Below are positions 38,390-51,050 of a stretch of 64,000 bases of DNA, piece by piece. The notes beneath the pieces are model-generated. The model was not told the origin of the DNA. It saw only the letters and a list, made by a program, of their open reading frames with translations, and did no database searches. The stretch's first letter is position 1, and the number at the start of each line of letters is the position of its first letter. A program made the position numbers and the translations under genes. The stretch comes from Spirodela intermedia (Eukaryota; Streptophyta; Magnoliopsida; Alismatales; Araceae), in NCBI GenBank assembly GCA_902729315.2, contig LR746272.1, forward strand, positions 2,452,035 to 2,516,034, written 5' to 3'.

Positions 38390-38880
38390 TTTTGTTTCTT
38401 CTCCAACTAAAAATTATCCAAATCTGGTCTGACTATTATACAACAATGCCACCAAACACCCTACTAACATTACCTATGTCAAAGGAATCCTAATTGGTGC
38501 TACCCTCAAAGTTATAAATGTAGTCCTTGATTTACCCTCTGGACCTTCGCTCACTATTGACTGAATTATTTTAAATATTTTTTTGTCAAAGTTGGTTGGC
38601 ATGTAGAATGTCTACTAAGACATTTTGTATTCCATTGTCCTACTGAGTCATGTATTTTCTCATCGGCCATGCCATATGGCACAAAAGTAATACATTTGAT
38701 ATGATATTTGATAAATTCATGCCAATCTTATATTACCTAGTTAATTGCATTAACTTTGACCTCGGTTCTATCTTCTTGGATCAAATGAGGATAGTCCTCA
38801 AGTATGATCTCACTCTTCCCCTTGGTGTCATCACCACTTACATATTTCAATACTTCAATGTAGACATCTCTGCCAAATAA
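38390..38880 (+). pseudogene. Extra ORF of the copia element (env-like / plant transposon protein), left copy
   Basis: Two frames in sequence: one around 38,400-38,560 reads YVKGILIGATLKVINVVLDL, the next (38,650-38,880) reads MPILYYLVNCINFDLGSIFL and ends LPLGVITTYIFQYFNVDISA. This order and wording match the plant transposon protein domain often found after pol in SIRE-like elements and sometimes called env-like. A frame change between the two halves shows it is dead. Family call by motif memory, so moderate confidence. Confidence 0.55.
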
Positions 38881-40984
38881 TCAATCAATAGTTATCCTCA
38901 TGATCTCAATGATAAATTTACTATTCACCTAATAGATTATCTTTAAGTTGATGATTAGTGGCTCCATCATCTTTTTTTTCTACCTCAACATATTTCTCTC
39001 ATGCTCTTACATTCCTTGACATCCTACCAATCATTGAAAAATTCAACAAGAGTATAGAACAAATAGAGTAGCAACTTAAGGCAATTGAAGAATGATTTCA
39101 AAATCAATTTCGAAGTTCAAATCAGTTTTCTCATGATCTCACATCAGACTAGAATATTTACATAGTTGATTGTTCTCTTAAATTTCTTTTATGTATCTAT
39201 TTTTGATATTTACAAAAGGGGGAGAAAATAATGATAAAAGGTGTGAAAACTGGATGAGTGCATGGACTTAGAGGGAGCACTTGTTTAGGGGGAGGATTAT
39301 ATATAACCAAATGATTATTATTTATTATCTAATTATATCATATGACTATTTTGAATGTTTGTTTATTTAATATTGGAATGTTCACATACACACATATTGA
39401 TAATGTGTGTATCTACTATAATTGTGTGAACCCTTGTGTCATCATAGTGGTACTTATTTATATGGATGCAAATTAAATGTGATGAACCGATTGATGAACT
39501 TAATTGATTTCTCATCTGTGTTGAATAGATTGTCATGTAAATAAATTTTATTGAATCAACATTTTAGGTGTCAAAAAGCAAGATGCCGTTGATTTTGATG
39601 CTACTAAGCAAAAATTTATTCACAAAATATTTACATAAAATTTATTGAACATTTGTTTAGTAATAAATTTATTTCATAAATACATGTTACAAGTCTAATA
39701 TCTTAGAGAAGCGTTCGAAAATATATTGATGATACTCAAATAATCTTATACCTAACAATGAATTCAAAGAGTTATATCCTTGAGATATGCTTATGTTAAA
39801 TATAATGTAACATCATATAAATTGAACAGAAGTTCAGAAAAAAAAAGTGTCTACATATGTGACTAAGTATTTAGAAAATCATAAAAATACAAACTCACTT
39901 GCAAGATTTGAAATAATGATCTAAGTGGGGAAGTTGAAAGTCTCAACAAGAAAAACACTTGAGAGATCAAAGTATATGAAGTCAAGTGTAAGATTCAAAC
40001 TCAAAACTTAAGCAACAAAAGGACGAAACTCACAATAGGCAAAATAGTTGAAAATTACAAAAAACTAAGTCATTGGCAAGATTCAAAATTGAAACCCTAG
40101 CAATAACACACTAGAAAGTTGATTAGAGAGATATGAATGATATCAAAATTTCAATGTCTAAGATATCATTCAAATTAAAAACCTACTCAATTATAGAAAT
40201 GAAGCACCCTTGTGAAAATGATCCTCAATAGATAATATGAATAATTTTAGTGAAATACATGGAAAAAACGATATATCAAATAATTTTTTTTGGACTCAAC
40301 CCTAAAAGCAAAAATGATCCTTTCAAGTGCTGCAGCTGTAAGAACAATGAGTTTCAAAATCATAAATGAACAAAAATCAATGCCACGCATTCTGGATAGT
40401 AACAAATCAACAAAATATGTAAGGATAACAAACAAGCTCAACGACCTTATTTGAGCTCGACCTCAAAAGCAAAGATAACTATTGATGAATCATAAATTTT
40501 TAAACTAAGCTTCACACATAATTTATGAGAGAACAATAAGCCTCCAAGTAATGATCAAAGGTCAATGCCACGCATTTTAGATAGTCTCATGTAAGTAAAA
40601 TAAGTGGAGAAAATAATAAAGTCAACAATCTTATTTGAGCTCAACCTTGAAAGAAAAATATATTTTTTAATATATTATCAATCTTCAAATAAAATATGAA
40701 GGACAACTAACATGTGAATAGCAAACTTTGAACTAAAGAAAAAAAATACAATGGTGAATTTTGAGATGGAATAATATACTTGACGTGGAGTCCTCAAAAG
40801 TGAATGTAGGTCAATGGAGTTCACCAAACCAATCTAAAATCTAGTATAAACTATTTTTTATTTTCTTGCTTCTTTATATTACTATAAAGATGTAAATGAT
40901 TCATCCCCCTCTTGAATTATTCAGTCATTTATGGATTGACATAAGAGACTATTCTCATGGAGGGCATTGGGTTTCATTTACATA
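38881..40984. other. AT-rich DNA, possible copia 3' end and LTR
   Basis: Purine tracts at 39,219-39,226 and 39,287-39,296 (AGGGGGAGGA) resemble the polypurine tract before a copia 3' LTR, so an LTR may follow, but its ends could not be fixed. A tandem repeat lies at 40,290-40,660. The stretch ends where the family A fragment begins. Confidence 0.4.
40290..40660. repeat. Tandem repeat, about 170-bp period, left copy
   Basis: Two full units and part of a third. Shared landmarks are CAATGCCACGCATT (about 40,378 and 40,562) and CTTATTTGAGCTC (about 40,445 and 40,630). Mirrored at 57,647-58,017. Confidence 0.7.
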
Positions 40985-41309
40985 TGATGGCGAGTGGGAC
41001 CCGTCTCCATCAACTCAAGAGACACCGGCAGTCCGAGTTCAGCCCGATCGACGCACAAAGACAAAGGAGCCTGACTTTTGCTACATGGCCTAGCCCTCCG
41101 GGACGATGACATTCCACCTCCGCGACGATGACGAGCTCGAACTCACCCTTATCTTTCTTTGTATTTTCACATTGACTTGTTGGGCCTTGCGTTCGTGTGT
41201 TAGCAGGCCCAATTCTATGTGTGTGTTGTTGTTTGTGTCTCACTTTCTTTAGGGTTTTATTGGGTCTCTCTTTTGAGGCCCAATTAAAACTCTAAGGGGG
41301 GGGGACCTA
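40985..41309 (+). mobile_element. Family A 3' fragment (end of pol, 3' UTR, polypurine tract)
   Basis: Starts abruptly at TGATGGCGAGTGGG, the codons after the chromodomain, continues to the pol stop (41,091-41,093) and the polypurine tract (41,294-41,304). Everything upstream of this pol position is missing. Two further A fragments, ending at 55,374 and 57,290 on the minus strand, begin at the same position. Confidence 0.85.
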
Positions 41310-43127
41310 TGTTTCTTTCTTTTTGGGCCTCTTTTGGGGCTTATTTGGGTCTTCATTTCAAGCCCACTTAAGCACTGTAAGAGGGCCCTCCTCTTTCTCC
41401 TTTTAGGGGAGCTTATTGGGTCTCTCTTTTAGAGGCCCAATAAGCCCCTTTTGTAGCCTTTTTGTGGCTTATGGGCTTGAGGGCCTCAAGTGGGCCCCCC
41501 TCCCCTTAGCCCACTTGTGGGCCCTATATAAGGGGAGGTAGGACCCCCCCTCAACAAGAAGCACCGAATTTTGTGAGAGATTATCATTTGTGAGTTACCT
41601 TCTTTGTGACCTAGGATAGGGAGGGAAGGAAGGAGAGGAAGGCCGTCGATACCCTTTGAGGACTTCGTTCATCGTGATGCTGCTGCCTGAGAAGTCCCGC
41701 CACCGCCTAAGACCAACTGCCACCGCCAGACATCTTCATTGCCGCCCGTGAGATCGCCACTGTCACCGAACGAAACGGTCGCGGTTGCCGCTGCAACCGC
41801 CGCCGCCTCTGCTAGAACCCCGTCATGCCGTCATGATGAAAGGGGCTTGCTTCGCCTCCTTACGAGCCGTCGCTGAGCACTCCGCCGGAGTCTCTCGACT
41901 CCTTGTTCGACTAACACCTCTTCCTCCGGAACTCCACCATAAACCCGCCGGAGCCACCATCTGTCGCTCCGCCCAGTCGCTGGCCGTTCGCCGACAAACG
42001 TCTACCTGCTGCCGACGTCGAGAGAGACCCCGCTGCCATGCCAACGAGCCAGATCCAGTCCAAGCTCCTCACAGGCCCCACCGGAGTTTCCCGACGATCC
42101 GCTGCCATCGCGCCGTTTCCAGCGCCGCCTAGATTGGGAGGGCTCAACCCTCCCTGGTATCGTTGGCCGGATCGTCTCCTTCCTCTGCTCTGCTTCCCGG
42201 CGCCGCCAAAGAAGGCCGATCCTTCCGGCAACGGTTGGGTTTCCGCCCAACTGCCGACGCTCGGCATTCCCGTCGAAGCGCCGCTGACGCTCGGCATTCC
42301 TGCTGAAGCGCTGCTAATGCTCGACATTTCTGCCGAGAGCCGCTGACGCTCGGCATTCTCGCTGACGTGCCGCTGACGCTCGGCCTTCCTGCCGAAGTGC
42401 CGCCGCCACGCACGCCACGCGGCTTGCTGCGTGCGCCCGCTAGCATTCCCTTCGGCCCACCAGTGCGCCCACACCTGCGCTGACCGTGCCATGCCTTATG
42501 ACGACGACTACGGCGACTTCTTGACGAGGACCGACTGTCGACGCTGAGCATCGCTCTTCCCTGGACGTCTCTACTTACGTCGAGCCTCCGCTCTGTCACG
42601 ACCCGCCGGGCTATGCAGCCCCGAAGGTTAGCTCTATACCTCTTCCTCTTAAGTTCAATTATCCATCGGTTTTCTCGGCTCGTTTCCACTGCCACTAGGA
42701 GAACGTAGATAGGATGGGACGGGTTATCGGGTTGTGACTTCCGACGCTGCGCCAAACTTGTCACCGCTCGTGAGCTGCAGCCCTAGGCTACTTCACGACG
42801 ACCGTTCTGCCGTCTGTCCAGACGTGGACTGAGAGGGCCTCATACTTATCATTGTCAAGTGTTTCCTCGGGTTGTCCTGAGTTGATAGTGCATATTGGTA
42901 CGCCTGCCTGTACTTAGGTTACGTGGTCAGACCTAGAGTCTAGGGTCCATACATTCTTATTGGATCTCCTTTTCACTACTCCATCCTGAGTCTTGAGTTT
43001 CATTGATCAGGTACAAGGGTTCTCGCCCCGTTCTGCATCACATTCTTATCGAATTGGTCCGACTGCCCTATCCTAGGTCTTGAGTTTCATTGATCAAGTA
43101 CAAGGGTTCTTGCCCCATCCTGCATCA
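41310..43127 (+). mobile_element. Family A LTR with duplicated end, multi-unit subtype
   Basis: Begins TGTTTCTTTC, ends CCTGCATCA. TATATAA box at 41,525-41,531. Carries five or six minisatellite units (about 42,255-42,410), unlike the LTRs in palindrome 1. Its last about 88 bases occur twice in tandem (42,951-43,041 and 43,042-43,127, each running from CATTCTTAT to TGCATCA). A primer-binding site follows, so a 3' LTR of one copy is at the same time the 5' LTR of another. Confidence 0.85.
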
Positions 43128-43130
43128 AAT

Positions 43131-43217
43131 TGGTATCAGAGCCAGGTTGAGTTATCACCTAACCTCGATCCCCTGAGGATACTCACCGAGCTTCCATACC
43201 ATTAGTAGACCATTCAT
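43131..43217 (+). mobile_element. Family A primer-binding site and start of leader, truncated
   Basis: TGGTATCAGAGCCAGG at 43,131-43,146 is an intact tRNA-iMet primer site. The leader then matches 15,121-15,187 reversed until 43,217, where family B sequence takes over with two shared bases (TA) at the joint. Confidence 0.85.
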
Positions 43218-43904
43218 ACTTGATGTGAAAATTTGATTGATCATTTGAGTTTAATGGAGATTTTTGTACCCTGATCTATAGGACTTGTGAGGAGAAATCA
43301 CTTATTTCGAAAAAAAAAAGAGAGAGCAATGTGAAAAATCTAGAAACGAAGAGTACACATGGAGGATGTGAGAGATCATTCTCATTGTCGAAAATTGTGT
43401 ATAGAAAAACACTTGCTGCAAAATAAGTGGATAAAGTGAAAGCCTTGAAAATGAAGAGTACACATGGAGGGTGTGAGACATCATTCTTATTGTCGAAATT
43501 TATCTACAGGAAAAGCTACTTATCCACTATATATAAAGAAAGAAGAAATATAGTGCAAACTTCAAAAATCAAGCCATAAAAAAAGGGAAATGTAGGATCA
43601 ATATTATTCTTGGATGAGTATTGATAATTGGAACATCTTGTAAATACATCTATGAGTGAAGAAGTGATAAAGATGTGAATAGAAGAAGTGAAGTTTAGAT
43701 TGTTATTCCAAGGAGTGCTTAAACATTTAAGTGCTTGACATCATTCTTAAATACTTGATATAAGAATCCAAAGTATCTAAAGGTGCATCATTTCTAATTG
43801 TATTTTTTTTCTTTCTGTATTGAAATATGATGTTTGAGATTTTTAAATTTTTATTTTCGTAATTCCATTGCTAAGGGACTAGCAATGATTTAACTTAGGG
43901 GGTG
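43218..43904 (+). mobile_element. Family B 3' untranslated region, extra truncated copy
   Basis: Repeats 51,956-52,642 with about four differences in 687 bases, including the polypurine tract (ACTTAGGGGG) just before the LTR. Since such sequence belongs before a 3' LTR, the LTR that follows is shared between a truncated B copy and the full one. It contains a 48-bp direct repeat around GAAGAGTACACATGGAGG (near 43,347 and 43,455). Confidence 0.85.
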
Positions 43905-45555
43905 TGATAAGTCTTCATTATCATGAGTTAATAATTAGTAAATAATATAGTTTTAGCCTTAACTCATGATAAATAGACTTATATTTGTGTTAAAGTGTGA
44001 AAAGTGGTTTTCAATTGATTAATGTGAATTTTTAGGTAATTATGTGACTTTACATGAATTTATATGATTTTTACAGTCTTGCTTTTGAGATAAATGAAGA
44101 AAAAGAAATAAAAATAAGACAAAATGAGGGGGGGACCCACCCGCCGGCCAGCTGGGCCTGCAAGCGGGTCGAAAGCTCAGTCGGGGAGTAGCCGCGAGCA
44201 GCTGTGAGTAGGGGCTTGAGCGGCTTGGACCGATAGGGGCACGTGTGCGTCACTCCCCTTCCACGTCACCGGTGGCCAGCCGGCTGTGGGGCAATGAGTG
44301 GTCGTACACGCGAGAGAAGGAACTTTGCTTAGAAAGCTAACATTACTATATATTCGCCCGAAAAATCGGCGTGCAACCGATGTGGGACTAAACCCGCGTC
44401 ACACATTCCTCAGAAGGGGCGGACAACCGGCGCGGGTTCGAATCCTCCCAAAGTCAAAATTCATATATTTTTATCTGATTATCGCGACTTTCCTGCAGAT
44501 CGCCGGTGAAGGATTAAGCAAAGAGAATCGCTAGATCATCGGCGAAAATCTCGTCAACGCGATTCGCAAAGCATTGCTACTAAAATTTCTGAACGATTTG
44601 CGATAAAAGGATTGCAAATCCATCAAGTAAATCATCTCTGATTGATCGACGAACAAGTCGTCATCGGGAAGAGGACGATCCGCTGGGAGACGAGTCGCCA
44701 CCTCCTAAGAGCGTACCAGATGCGATGAAGAGCCTCCTCTTGCTGCGCGGACCTGAGGATGAAGTTCCCTGACACGCGCCCCACCTCCATCCAGCTCTTT
44801 TATGTCGGGTGACAGCTGCCGGAGAGCTGCAAAGTCGCCGTTTTTCCGCTCTGCCGGGTGACAGCCGTCGGAGACGACTCGACGACCCATTTCATTAATC
44901 TCTAGACTTTGCGAGAAGGTCTAGAGATTGCCCATGTCGTCCTTGTCCAAGGAGAGCCTTCGAGGCCGTGGACACTGCACGACAATCCTCCCGAACACTC
45001 AGAATTCCGGTGCATCGCCGACGCATTGCCGTCGTGACGCCGGAACTCTATTTTCCTGCTGTCAACTTACTTTACACTTCATTTAGTGATATTTTTTGTG
45101 ATTTTAATTTACCAAAATATACTTTGTTCTATTATGATTCTTCTAGCTTTTATAGATCTTAATTTAATTAATTAAATTGTCTGTAATCACTTACGTAAGA
45201 ATCGTCGAGCAGAACTCTGTTTCCGCTCGATTCACCTTCGTCGGGTGCTGACATCATCCTGACGTCCGCACCCTTATTTCTCTTTTTTCGTGAATTTTAA
45301 ATATATTTCTTTTTCATTTCCTAGTATACAATTCATAGAAAATCGTATTCATTGAGAAAAATTCTGAATAATTACCATATATTATATTACATCCATGTGA
45401 TCGACCTGGAAAATTACCGCTATTTTTGGAAGTTTTATTGAATTATAATTGATATATTTATTCAGAAATACTTCTAAATATCCAAAAATTCGTGTTTTCA
45501 AGTTTTATAAATTTTATATTTGCGTGATTTAATATACAACGACTAGGTCACGTCA
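43905..45555 (+). mobile_element. Family B 5' LTR
   Basis: TGATAAGTC to GGTCACGTCA, 1,651 bp. Carries a TATATATT box (44,347-44,354) after AAGCTAACATTAC, a candidate promoter, and a GGTTCGAATCC box (44,435-44,445). A few percent different from the 3' LTR, so the insertion is not very recent. Confidence 0.9.
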
Positions 45556-45560
45556 AATTT

Positions 45561-45578
45561 TGGTGCCGTTGCCGGGGA
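45561..45578 (+). other. Family B primer-binding site (tRNA-Asp type)
   Basis: TGGTGCCGTTGCCGGGGA, five bases after the LTR end. One base differs from the usual TGGCGCC start. A tRNA-Asp primer is characteristic of the Athila/Tat group. Confidence 0.85.
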
Positions 45579-45769
45579 ATGTATTGCATAATATTTAGTA
45601 TTATTCTGTTTTTCTCTTAGAGTACACAAAAAAAAATTTAACTCTTGTTTTATTTTCTTTTTGCCGATTTTTTTTAGAAAAAGGGAACAAAAAGAAGCAA
45701 GGCAAGGACTAGAGCATCCTGAAGGAGGGTAACAATTACTAAATTTTTTCCTCGAATTTATTGATTTTT

Positions 45770-47157
45770 ATGCATGGTAGAAGATCCTTGCATCCAAGGT
45801 TAGAAAATCCTTTCATTATTTCATTCAAAAATAAAAATCCGAAAGAAAAATTAATTTTGATGGATCCTGAAGGAAGTACAGGTCAAACTGAGAACAATCC
45901 TATGGCCATGAAAAATTATTATATCCTTGATTCATTTCAAAGAGCATCAAATATTAGAGTCCCATTAGCACCCACTATTAAATTTGAAATAAATCTAGGA
46001 ATTTTTCAAATGCTCCCTAATTTTCATGGATTGCCTTTAGAGGAACCTCATTAGCACTTAGAAAAATTTCATATGGTCTGTGATTCAGTTAATCTCCCTC
46101 AAGTTACACCGGAAATTATTAAGATGAAATTATTCCCTCATATACTTAGGGACAAAGCTAGTCATTGGCTATTCACATTAGATAGAGAATTAACTAACTA
46201 GAAAGATATAGAATAAGCCTTTCTTCGAAAATTTTATCCCTTAGGAAAAACTCAAAATATGAGAAAACATATATGGAGTTTTTCTTAAAAACCAGGAGAA
46301 ACTTTGCATGAGACATGGGAAAAATTCAAAGATTTACTTAGAAAGTGTCCTCATCATGCTATACCCAAGTGGCAACTCAGTAGAATTTTTTATGATAGAT
46401 TATTAGAACAACATAGAAATATGATTGATTCTATATGTGGAAGAGCTTTTATGAAGAAAACTCCTGATGAGATTTAGTCTTTATGAGAATTTAAGTAAAA
46501 ATTCTAAAGATCAAGCCTCTTTTGAATTATATGACAGAGATAAGAAGAGAGGAATTTACGAATTGCATCATGATGATGATTCTAAACTTAGAAATGAGGT
46601 TAATCAGATTAATCAAAGATTAGAAAAAATTGATTTACTTATTGACAATATTAGAAAGCCTTTTAACCCTCAACTTAATTCGAATAGTACATGTCCTATG
46701 TATGGTGAAAATGATTATTCTGAATTTCAATGTTATAATTTAGATCAATCATTTCACCCTATGCAAGAACAAGTGTAAGTAGCTCAGTTTTAATAGAAAC
46801 AGGGAACCTTTTTCAAATTCTTATAATCCTAATTGGAGAAATAATTTTTCATGAAGAGACCCAAATAATATTCAAAATCCAGAAGCACTTAGACCCAATT
46901 CAAACTCTGAATTTTGTCCAAAATAAGAAAACAGATTTCAGAAAAATCAGCCCTCTCAAATCCAACCTGATGCTATGGAAATGATGCAGCAAATGAGCCA
47001 AATGATGCAACAAACTATGAATCAAATGATGCTGTACCAGAAACAAATTATAGAGGCTCTTGGGAATAAGAGAGAAGAGGGACAGCTACCTAGTCAGCCC
47101 ATAGAAAATCCAGGGAACCGCCCAACAATAGGATTTTAGCAAGGGGAGTCTAGTAGC
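45770..47157 (+). pseudogene. Family B gag, dead
   Basis: Frame from 45,770 (a second possible start is at 45,859) reads the Athila/Tat gag core: NFHGLPLEEPH, then FPHILRDKASHWLFTL, KFYPLGKTQNMRKHIWSF and WEKFKDLLRKCPHHAIPKWQ. Stops at 46,052-46,054 and several later points, then a frame change leads to the segment 46,467-46,778 with a decayed cysteine box. The end of gag has a Met/Gln-rich stretch (about 46,975-47,060). Most stops are TAG or TAA in place of probable CAG, CAA or TGG codons. Confidence 0.82.
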
Positions 47158-50100
47158 ATGAATCTAGGAAAAAACCCACGAAATAAAAATGTTAGGATAG
47201 TGAATGCATTAAGGAGTGGTAAGATCTTACCTGATCCTTATCCCCAAATATTAGAAGAAAAAGAAAACGTGGACAAACCAAAACAAAATCAAATAGGAGT
47301 AGAAGAGGATTTTATAGATTCTACCCAAGAAATTTCGAAAGAGAGGACGACCATTCCATTTCCTAAAGCTCTAGAGCCTAGACAAAGAAAGAAAAAGGAA
47401 CACAATGAAGAAATAAAGAAAATTTTACAAGATGTGCAAATTAGTCTTCCTTTACTCACTGCCATTGAACATATTCCTGAATATGCTAGAGTTTTGAAAG
47501 AAATGTGTACACCAAAAAGGGCACCTAGAGTAGAAAAATTATCTATGCATGCTAGTGCATTATTATTAAATCAATTACCATATAAATTGAGAGATACAAG
47601 TGCCCCTTTAATTTCGTGTGATATTGGTGGATTCATTTTTCAGAATGTATTACTTGACACCGGTGCTAGTATTAATTTATTACCTACAAGTATTTGTGAT
47701 AAATTTAATATTTCTGATCTTAAACCATCTACTGTTACCTTACAATTTGCTGATAGATCCATAAAACATCCTAAAGGTATTTTAGAAAATGTGATGGTGA
47801 CAGTTAAAGGGTGTAAATTTTTAGCTGATTTTGTAGTGCTGGAAATGGATTTTAATGGACAGTTTTATGATATGCCAATCATCCTAGGGAGACCATTTTT
47901 GCATACAGCAAAGATGAATATTGATTTTCCCATAGGTATTGCGAAAATTTCATGTGGAGATCAATCAGTAGAAATTAAAATTTTTGAGGTACCAAATGAT
48001 CTTAAGAAATCACAAGTATATGATTGTCATACCATAAATCTTCTAGATGATTTTGATGATCCAGATGTTATTGATGACTGTGTGCTGAAAGAATTAGAGG
48101 AAATAGAGAATATAAATTTGGGAGAAAAGAAAGAGGAAGATCATCTGAATTTAGAGTTGAAACCTCTTCCCTCTAGTTTAAAATATATGTTTTTGGAGGA
48201 AAATAATTCATTTCCTGTTATTATTACAGCTGATTTGAGTGATGAACATGAAGAAGAATTATTAGATGTACTTCGAAAAATTAAGAAGGCTATGGGCTGG
48301 AAAATGGACGATCTAAAGGGCATTGATATGAGTGTATGCATGCATAGTATATATCTAGAGGAGGGGGCCAGAACTAGCAGGGAACCACAACGAAGATTAA
48401 ATCCTAACATGATGGAAATTATAAAAAAAGAAATTTTAAAGTGGCTGGCTGCTGATATTATTTATCCTATTTTAGATAGCAAATGGGTTAGTCCTACACA
48501 AGTAGTGCCAAAAAAATCAGGGATCACGGTTATAAAAAATGAAAATGGGGATGAAATACAAACAAGATTAACTACCGGTTGGAGGGTTTGCATTGATTAT
48601 AGAAATTTAAATTCAGTTACTAGAAAAGATCATTTTCCCCTACCATTTACTGATCAAATTCTAGAAAAATTAGCTGGAAAAAACTTTTTTGTTTTCTAGA
48701 TGGATACTCTGGTTATAATCAAATTTATATAAACCCTTTAGATCAAGAAAAAGCAACTTTCACTTGTCCATTTGGTACTTTTGCTTTTAAATGCATGCCT
48801 TTTGGTCTGTGTAATGCTCCAACCACATTTCAAAGATGTATGCTGTCTATTTTTTCTGATATGATTGGAAAATGCATGGAAATTTTTATGGACGATTTTT
48901 CTGTTTTTGGTGAATCATTTGATGAATGCTTAAATCATTTACAGCATGTACTTGAGAAATGCATAGAGAAAAAATTAGTTTTGAGTTGGGAGAAATCACA
49001 TTTTATGTTTAAAGAGGGAGTTGTGTTGGGTCATATTGTGACTAAAAGGGGTTTAGAGGTGGATAGAGCAAAAATTAATATTATATCTAAAATGAAACCT
49101 CCAAATTCAGTAAAACAGATTAGATCTTTCTTTGGTCATGCAGGTTATTACAGAAAATTTATTCAAGATTTTTCAAAAATTTCTAAACCTCTCACCATGC
49201 TATTATCTAAAGATGTACCTTTTAATTTTGATGAGAAATGTTTTGAGTCTTTTTCCGAAATAAAAAGATTACTTACTGAGGCACCCATTTTACAAGCTCC
49301 TGATTGGTCCCTTCCCTTTGAAATAATGTGTGATGCATCAAATTATGCAGTGGGGGCCGTTCTAGGACAAACAAAAGAGTCAAAACCCATAGTAATTTCA
49401 TATGCTAGTAAAACTATATCCGATGCTCAATTAAATTATACCACGACTGAAAAAGAGTTGTTAGCTGTAGTATTTTTGTTAGAAAGGTTTAGATCATATA
49501 TTTTGGGAGCTAAAATTATTATTTATACTGATCATGCAGCATTAAAATATCTGTTAAATAAGAAAGATGCAAAGCCACGTTTATTAAGATGGATTTTATT
49601 ATTGCAGGAATTTGACTTAGAAATAAAAGATAAAAAAGGTTTCGAGAATGCTGTTGCTGACCATCTTTCTAGATTAAGTGATACAGGAATAAATGCAGCA
49701 CCTTTACAAGATGCATTTCCAGATGAACAATTGATGGCAGCTCAACATCAACCATCACCATGGTATGCACATATTGTTAATTTTCTGGTTTCTGAAAAAA
49801 CTCCAGAATAGTGGGATAAGAATAGAAAACATCATTTCTTTTCTAAGATTAGAAATTATTTTTGACATGATCCTGATTTATATTACTTGGGCAATGATCA
49901 AATTTTAAGGAGATGTGTTCTTGAAGAAGAATACCATAGCATTATTAACATGTGCCATTCATCTAACTGTGGAGGACATTTCTCTGGACGAAAAACAGCT
50001 GCAAAAAATTTTCAGTGTGGTTTTTATTGGCCTACAATCATTAGAGATTCTATAGAATTTAGTAGAACATGTATTTCATGCCAATCTATAGGTAACATGA

Positions 50101-51050
50101 GTAAAAAAGATGAAATGCCCATGAGTAACATGTTAGTAGTTGAAATTTTTGATGTATGGGGAATAGATTTCATGGGTCCCTTCCCATCAGCTGAAAAATA
50201 TGAATATATTTTGCTTGTTGTTGATTACGTGTCGAAGTGGGTGGAAGCTATTCCTACTAGAACTAATGATCATAAAATCGTGATGAAATTTATACAGAAA
50301 AATATTTTTTCGAGATTTGGATGTCCTAGAGTGATTATTAGTGATGGAGGAACACATTTTACAAATAAACATTTCAGGGAACTGTTGAAAAAGAATGAAG
50401 TACACCATAGAGTAGCCACTCCATATCATCCCCAAATAAATGGACAAGCTGAAGTAGCAAATAGGGAAATTCAGAGAATTTTGAGAAAAATAGTTAGACC
50501 AGATAGGAAAGATTGGCCCACAAAATTACAAGATGCATTATGGGCTTATAGAACAGCTTATAAAAATCTCATAGGTATGTCCCCATTTTGTCTCATTTTT
50601 GGAAAGCCATGTCATCTTCTTGTGGAAATAGAGCATAAAGCATTATGGGCTATAAAAAATTTATGTATGAATGAAAAATCAGCTGGTGGGCATAGAATTT
50701 TTCAGCTACATGAACTAGAGGAGTTGAGGAATGAAGCTTATGAAAATCATAGAATATATAAAGAAAAAACTAAAACTTTTCATGATAAATACATTAGCAG
50801 AAAAAAATTAGATGTTGGACAAAAAGTGTGGTTATATGATTCTAGGCTGAAATTATTCCTAGGAAAATTAAAATCAAAATGGAAAGGGCCTTATGTGGTG
50901 GAAGAGACATATGATCATGGGGCTGTAATGATTAAAGATCCTAAAAGTGATCATAACTTTAAGGTAAATGGACAGCGGCTTAAACATTACATAGAACATG
51001 AACGCCTTGCAGAAAAAGAAATTTTATTATTAAAAGAAATTCAAGAGTAA
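47158..51050 (+). pseudogene. Family B pol (PR-RT-RH-IN), broken by one frameshift and two stops
   Basis: Best preserved polyprotein in the window. First frame 47,158-48,699: linker with NALRSGKILPDP, protease with intact DTGA (residues 167-170) and the IILGRPFL block, then reverse transcriptase to [11 protein letters not shown] one-base loss in the T run near 48,685 shifts frame. The second frame carries RT with FMDD (48,885-48,896) and RNase H to 49,811, a TAG at 49,809-49,811 and a TGA at 49,863-49,865. Integrase from 49,887 has the His/Cys zinc region and all three catalytic residues, Asp94, Asp153 and Glu189, with 35 residues between the last two. FMDDFSVFG is typical of the Athila/Tat group. 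No envelope-like frame follows. Confidence 0.92.

Larger units (their letters stand above)
34307..42956. repeat. Palindrome 2, left arm (about 8.65 kb)
   Basis: Its reverse complement is at 55,376-64,000; paired coordinates add up to 98,307 up to 40,984 with almost no indels, and to 98,332 at the inner end. It contains the copia remnant, a tandem repeat, and a family A 3' piece with most of an LTR. The part outside family A looks about 99 percent identical, the family A part about 90 percent. The partner runs to the last base of the window, so the arm may begin further left than 34,307. Confidence 0.93.

Noticed and set aside
42255-42410. Possible CRISPR-like array of 29-bp units
   Set aside because: Units follow each other without unique spacers, inside a plant LTR: a minisatellite.
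44431-44450. Possible tRNA gene around GGTTCGAATCC
   Set aside because: No acceptor or anticodon stem can be drawn around the box; it is part of the family B LTR.
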